Assembly: GCA_028565635.1 (NCBI GenBank)
Contig: JAOXYB010076499.1
Span: forward strand, 1-23,439
Source: Phoronis ovalis
Taxonomy: Eukaryota > Phoronida > Phoronidae
Direction of reading: 5' to 3'
Length of the DNA stretch: 23,439 nt
The position numbers and the translations under genes were made by a program. Positions 19,701-23,439 of the stretch are shown piece by piece (within the stretch, counting starts at the first letter, position 1; each line of letters opens with the position of its first letter). The notes beneath the pieces were generated by a model. It saw only the letters and a program-made list of their open reading frames with translations. It was not told where the DNA came from and did not search any database.

Positions 19701-22700
19701 AAAGCAAACTATGACAAAAGATTGTAGGTCACATAATTTTGATATATTTTTCAATTTTCATGAAAATGCAACTATCATCCACTACATAAAATGATGCAGT
19801 TTTGCTTGTTTTAAAAGTTTAGGTATGATAGACTGAGAGAGTCGAAGAAATCATACATACATCCTTTGTATTTGCACTAATGTAATTTGCGGTTTCCGAG
19901 TCATCTGCACATTTAGTCAACCACCTCTTAATGGTATCACAAGCTGTTGGAGCATGGTAGTCAATTCCACATCTGAAGCTGAAATTGTTAACTAAGTTGT
20001 AAATTCATACTGTAAAATTCAGTACAGTCTACATGTAAAATCGACCTATTCAAAAGTAAAAACCTATGTTTTACCGCATTTCACATGCTCAATATCAATA
20101 AACAAGGCATTAGTACAGCCAGTATTTGATTGCAGTTGCACAGTTTATAAATTTCAACTGCACTGATTAGATAATGTAAAGCCTAATGAGCATTTCAGTA
20201 CACCATAGATATCCACAAAAACCAATTTAAAATAATGTATTTTTCTACATGGTTATATATCACTGAAGAAGATTTTATCACAGGAACTTGTTACAGAATG
20301 GATAAGCTACAGAATAAATCTTACCAAAACATTGCATTGCACTGTTTACATACTACTCTTTTTGCTTTCTTCTCATTAGCACGCACAACTACTGAACAAT
20401 TAGCACCAGGACAAAAACGTAGCTCAGGGTGGCTCTGGAAGAAAACAGTATCCTCATTGAATATCTATTACACAGTAGTGAAACAGGTATTATGCATTTT
20501 GTAAGGCAACAATTGGTAACACTAGCTCTTGGGAGATTGGCCAGGTTGGTGTAACGATTTCAAGATGAGTGGGATACAGGGTCTATGATATAATCTAAAG
20601 CCCTCAAAATAGCGGAATTATATACACCAGCTAATGCCTAAAATTACTATGATTACTACAAGAAACAAATTAAAATATTTGTAACTATCCATTCTGAAAA
20701 TAGCGAGGCTGTTGTTTTTCTCATTCTTATTCTCAATTTTCATTTTGTCACAAAGCCTAATTCAAATAACATCATTTCTTTATACATGTACTCTGTATAT
20801 ATAAAGAAATGGCGTTATTGAAATTAGAGTTTGTGACAAGATCTGTTTACGAGGATAAGTAAATTGTGAATGTACAGTTATTTTCTATGTTGTAATATTT
20901 TCACAGCTAGATTTGTATTTGCATAGTTAAAACCAAATAAGTACCACTTCTAACAGAATAACACATGCTAACAATAGAAATGGAAAATCTCTAATGTTAC
21001 AACAACTTTTTATCTTGCAATAGTTTATACGTTAAATCTTGCTATGTTGCTCACCTTGACATAATCGCTAAAGGCAAAGCGCTGATATTTATCACGTATG
21101 TCAGAATTTTTCACCAGATCCAGAACAAAATCTTCTGGTGCTAAAATACTACAGTCTTCTCCCATACACTCCAATCCTGTAGATACTCCCTGTTGAATCT
21201 GTATTTGAAAATGCATAGCCCAGCAATCTGTGCAAAATCCATGGCCACATGATAATTCTCTGAGATTCTCTTTACCAGTTTTCATAAGACATACTGGGCA
21301 GTTAAAATACTTGCCTTGCAAGCTAGTGCTCTGAAAATATAAAATAACACATTGCTCATAACACAGTTTGTCATCGATCGGAAAAAGTGACAACTTTTTC
21401 ACCTTCAAACCCCTACAGCAAGGCAATATAATTGCAAAGCTGTACAAGACTTGGTCTGGGAAATTCGAGTTATAGTTGGAGGAAGAGAAAAATCTGTTTT
21501 TGGAAAAACTAACCATTTTCATTTGAATAAAATATACCAAAGCAAATCCAAGTTCAGAGAATTGCTTAATACTTAGGAGAAATGACATGCCACTTTTTCT
21601 CAAATAAATTAAAAGCATAAATATATACTTCTTTGCTCTGTTTCCAATTTGCCTTTATTATTAGTGTTAATACAAGTGCAGTAAAAAAAACACAATAGTT
21701 TACTGTCTGCACCAAATGTCGCTAGCACTGATGGAGATTTGTTTGTTATTAATGTATATTTTCATATTGCATTTCCTAGTTAGCGAAAGATTTACTGGAT
21801 TTGAATGAGTATTTGCATAAACAGGAACATAACTAACACTTACTGCTCCAGACGTTGCTGGAATCAGATGAGAATCAATAAGTAATTTCTTTGGATCTCT
21901 CTTATGTCTTTGCTCAATATCTTGTTTTGCCCAGTCATGCATGTGTAACAGAAGCTTGGCTAAAGCAGGGGTTATCTGTAAAAAATGTCTAAAAATCTTC
22001 TCTACTTTAACTTCACAAAACAAGTTATAAGCAGTTTTAAAAAAAACAGCCTGGTTTTCAGAATGGAGTACTTCTAGAATAATATAAAAATAATAGTATG
22101 AATAGCGTTAGTAAAATAAAATTCTCTCCATAAAAATTTACAATACTTCATAATTGTTCCGTAGTTTTGTAAAGTTATTTGTTATAATTATTCCATGACT
22201 GAATGGCTATTCATGGAGTTACAAGTAGTTGTTAGTGAGTTACATTGTACAGAAACAAAAACTTGAAAATTGCAAAAATTAATTGATTCAAATTAAACAT
22301 TTTCAAGGCATGAATTATTTTGCTGATAACCAGGTGAGTACATAAACATAACAAGACAAAGATGACTTAACATATCTTACATAATATTGTATCTTTTAAT
22401 TGGCTAAAAATATGTATAGTATTCATATAAATACATATTGTACAGGTGACTAAATCATGGCTCTTGAGGACCATATCCACTTAAAGTAGGAGGCCATGTG
22501 TTATTATGGTTCTTGTTATTAGAGGTGCGTGATTTTGTTATTAGAGGTGCATGATTTTGTGATTAGAGGTGAGTGATTTTGTCTTCTGTCTCCTTCGGAT
22601 GACAGTTTTTGTAATATTAATACATACTTGTAAAGCACTGCAAAGTGCCTCCACATTCTCATTCAAAGTCCTTTCAACATCTTCAACAGTTAATAAATGA

Positions 22701-22858
22701 AAATCAAAATATTCAGGATCATCAGTTTTACATGGCTGATCAATGTCAATATCATCTATATAATTATCATAATAGTCATCTTGATCCATACATTCAGAGC
22801 CGTCATCAGATTCCACATCTGAAACATCAGATTCCTGGCTTTTCATATCCACAGACAT
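16664..22858 (-). CDS. ARIH2: ariadne-2 RBR E3 ubiquitin-protein ligase, 11 coding exons
   Basis: Minus-strand join: 22858-22628, 21975-21844, 21330-21055, 20434-20325, 19978-19861, 19451-19355, 18910-18786, 18547-18404, 18267-18199, 17229-17146, 16732-16664. The sum is 1455 bases, giving 484 residues and TGA; human ARIH2 is about 493. The family takes ubiquitin from UBE2L3 onto a RING2 cysteine and then onto substrates, and is switched on by neddylated cullin-5 ligases. Order: acidic N-terminus (1-50), UBA-like helices (about 55-110), RING1 (Cys132 to Cys181), IBR (Cys221 to Cys263), RING2 (Cys290 to Cys333) with the active cysteine at Cys303 in GGCNHM, then the Ariadne helical domain (about 340-484), which is known to inhibit the enzyme. 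[15 protein letters not shown] and [11 protein letters not shown] are diagnostic of ARIH2 rather than ARIH1. All zinc-binding residues are present, so it should be active. The start ATG has G at -3 and matches the family start MSVDM. Introns not listed separately show nothing recognisable. Confidence 0.96.
16810..16935 (-). other. candidate alternative terminal exon of ARIH2
   Basis: Within the last ARIH2 intron, the minus strand shows the acceptor AGAATTGCAG|GAA followed by 41 codons in phase 0 and TAA. The upstream exon 10 also ends in phase 0, so they join in frame. The peptide (starting [20 protein letters not shown], later [12 protein letters not shown]) has ordinary protein composition, but I do not recognise it. 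It has no poly(A) hexamer of its own. It could also be a fossil exon from an unrelated gene. Confidence 0.3.
17146..17229 (-). CDS. ARIH2: ARIH2 exon 10
   Basis: Residues 435-462, [20 protein letters not shown] and then RAEITDRG, in the Ariadne domain. The donor is GGG|GTAAGT. Confidence 0.96.
17290..17346. repeat. TA/CA-rich simple repeat
   Basis: Mixed TA and CA dinucleotides directly left of the second hairpin element, in ARIH2 intron 9. Confidence 0.7.
17342..18060. mobile_element. hairpin MITE-like element, copy B
   Basis: The left arm (about 17345-17440) contains GCATTTCCTCATTTC, a CATCAGACTATGAAGAAG stretch and GGGAATTCACACTTATGA. The last is identical to copy A at 2076-2093. The right arm (about 17970-18060), inverted, contains AAATGTTTCTTTACTTCG, ACTGAAGAGGCACA and GGGAATTCATACT in the matching order. 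Unlike copy A, about 530 bases separate the arms, so it has either kept more interior or taken an insertion. It lies in ARIH2 intron 9 and ends about 140 bases from exon 9. Confidence 0.6.
18199..18267 (-). CDS. ARIH2: ARIH2 exon 9
   Basis: Residues 412-434, [20 protein letters not shown] and then KTL, almost identical to vertebrate ARIH2 in the Ariadne domain. The donor is TTG|GTATGT. Confidence 0.97.
18404..18547 (-). CDS. ARIH2: ARIH2 exon 8
   Basis: Residues 364-411, [14 protein letters not shown] through [18 protein letters not shown], part of the Ariadne helical bundle. The acceptor is GTTCTTTAG and the donor AAG|GTATAC. Confidence 0.96.
18786..18910 (-). CDS. ARIH2: ARIH2 exon 7
   Basis: Completes RING2 (His326, Cys333) with [18 protein letters not shown] and enters the Ariadne domain with [14 protein letters not shown]. 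The donor is AGG|GTGCGT. Confidence 0.97.
19355..19451 (-). CDS. ARIH2: ARIH2 exon 6 (RING2 active site)
   Basis: Residues 290-321, [19 protein letters not shown] and on to HDFCWMCLG. Cys303 in GGCNHM is the expected ubiquitin-accepting cysteine. It ends in phase 1 at GGAG|GTTAGT. Confidence 0.97.
19861..19978 (-). CDS. ARIH2: ARIH2 exon 5
   Basis: The end of the IBR (Cys253, His258, Cys263) and the linker helix: [20 protein letters not shown] and then [13 protein letters not shown]. The donor is GAT|GTATGT. Confidence 0.97.
20325..20434 (-). CDS. ARIH2: ARIH2 exon 4
   Basis: Residues 214-249 plus two bases of Cys250. It holds the first part of the [23 protein letters not shown] and then [10 protein letters not shown]. 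The acceptor is TTTTCTTCCAG and the donor TTTTG|GTAAGA. Confidence 0.97.
20745..20839. repeat. short hairpin element in ARIH2 intron 3
   Basis: The left arm begins TTGTCACAAAGCCTAATTC; the inverted right arm begins TTGTCACAAACTCTAATTTC. Both go on to ATTTCTTTATA at the tip. Each arm is about 42 bases with only a few mismatches. It codes for nothing and resembles a small MITE. Confidence 0.75.
21055..21330 (-). CDS. ARIH2: ARIH2 exon 3 (RING1)
   Basis: Residues 122-213 hold the whole RING1: CPVC (132, 135), Cys149, His151, Cys154, Cys157, Cys176 and Cys181, then [20 protein letters not shown]. The open frame continues upstream, but the acceptor TATATTTTCAG fixes the exon start. Confidence 0.97.
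21844..21975 (-). CDS. ARIH2: ARIH2 exon 2
   Basis: Residues 78-121, [20 protein letters not shown] through [13 protein letters not shown], the UBA-like region before RING1. The acceptor is CATTTTTTACAG and the donor GCA|GTAAGT. Confidence 0.94.
21976..22627 (-). other. ARIH2 intron 1, no gene
   Basis: AT-rich intron between coding exons 1 and 2. Apart from the 22-bp tandem repeat at its exon-1 end, nothing is recognisable. Confidence 0.6.
22519..22584. repeat. three tandem 22-bp units
   Basis: Three head-to-tail copies of ATTAGAGGTG(C/A)(G/A)TGATTTTGT differ at one or two bases each. They lie about 45 bases inside ARIH2 intron 1 from the exon 1 donor. Confidence 0.85.
22628..22858 (-). CDS. 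ARIH2: ARIH2 exon 1 (first coding)
   Basis: Residues 1-77, [20 protein letters not shown] and an Asp/Glu/Tyr-rich stretch, then [20 protein letters not shown]. The ATG lies in GAAGCCATGT with G at -3. The donor is CAA|GTATGT. Confidence 0.95.
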
Positions 22859-22915
22859 GGCTTCAAGTTGAAAGCCAAGCTTCCGAATCTGTGAGCTTTG
22901 TGGTACTATGCAGAT
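22859..22915 (-). other. 5' untranslated part of the first ARIH2 coding exon
   Basis: The frame stays open upstream of the ATG, but a good acceptor (GATTATTTTCAG on the minus strand) lies at 22916. An upstream non-coding exon and the promoter are therefore expected further right or outside the window. Confidence 0.6.
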
Positions 22916-23439
22916 CTGAAAATAATCAAATGGCTGCCATTTATATTTAAACAAGCCCAGCCTACGAATTATATATTTCCTGAATATTATAAATTTACAA
23001 ATCCCTTAATCATTGTCAGACACTCTATCATAAAGTCACTAATTTATATTATAATTAATATTCCTGCTATAAGACAAAATGGCATGTGTCATTTAATACC
23101 CTCATTTATGACAATTAGCCTGGCTATACTACAACAATATCAACAAATGTACAACAGCATATTATATTTTTGTCTACAAATTCTTGATATTATTTAAGTA
23201 TTTTGTACATTGTAATTATACAATTAATGCACTGTAGTTTGTAGCATTACATTTTTTTAATGCGTATTTACTCGAAGTAGTTATGCATTCTTCTCCTGCT
23301 CTGTTTTAGGTATATATTTCTGAAGTACACTGGTAAACTTGTAAGATCTACAGACTGTATAGTAGACTGGACTCAGTCTGAATAATGATTATTTTTTTCA
23401 CTCAAATTGTCTAAAGTGCTGACAAATTATACTTTTTCA
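22916..23439. other. probable 5' UTR intron of ARIH2
   Basis: AT-rich sequence with no coding exon or repeat that I can recognise. No promoter element can be assigned. Confidence 0.4.

Noticed and set aside
21331-21618. Extension of the RING1 exon into the longer open frame
   Set aside because: The acceptor TATATTTTCAG at 21331 joins in phase 0 with exon 2, and residues upstream of it do not resemble ARIH2.
22859-22954. Upstream in-frame ATG at 22954 as the ARIH2 start
   Set aside because: A good splice acceptor lies between it and the family-conserved MSVDM start, so this part should be intron.

Overview
The window is nuclear DNA from an animal, probably an invertebrate. It is AT-rich. Both genes are split by many short GT-AG introns, and the intergenic and intronic DNA holds hairpin-type (MITE-like) and foldback-like repeats. 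I cannot name the species. Nothing looks bacterial, viral or organellar. All gene models were assembled by eye from splice consensus, reading phase and protein family motifs.

Layout. Positions 1-4663 hold no recognisable gene: a 16-bp-period minisatellite at the left edge, a ~195-bp hairpin element near 2.1 kb, and a cluster of CRE-like TGATGTCAT sites just before the first gene. Positions 4664-15657 (+) carry a 14-exon gene for a 583-residue protein with about twelve sperm-tail PG-rich (SHIPPO) repeats, the family of ODF3/CIMAP and STPG proteins of cilia and sperm flagella. Every one of its 13 introns is in phase 1, and exons 3-14 each carry one PG repeat. Its introns contain a tandemly duplicated hairpin (10.4-10.9 kb), a ~1.9-kb foldback-like element with 16-bp tandem-repeat arms (11.46-13.40 kb) and a hairpin MITE with TA flanks (14.15-14.45 kb). 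Positions 22858-16664 (-) carry an 11-coding-exon ariadne-2 (ARIH2) gene for a 484-residue RBR E3 ubiquitin ligase; all exons join in frame. A second member of the 2.1-kb hairpin family lies in one of its introns.

The two genes converge tail to tail, with candidate poly(A) signals about 0.4 kb apart (16179 on +, 16578-16583 on -). I see no functional link between them: one is a microtubule/cilium structural protein, the other a general ubiquitin ligase working with cullin-5. The most useful follow-ups are three possible alternative exons (6924-6977, 14884-14960, and 16810-16935 on -), the possible missing first exon of the SHIPPO gene, and the hairpin and foldback repeats.
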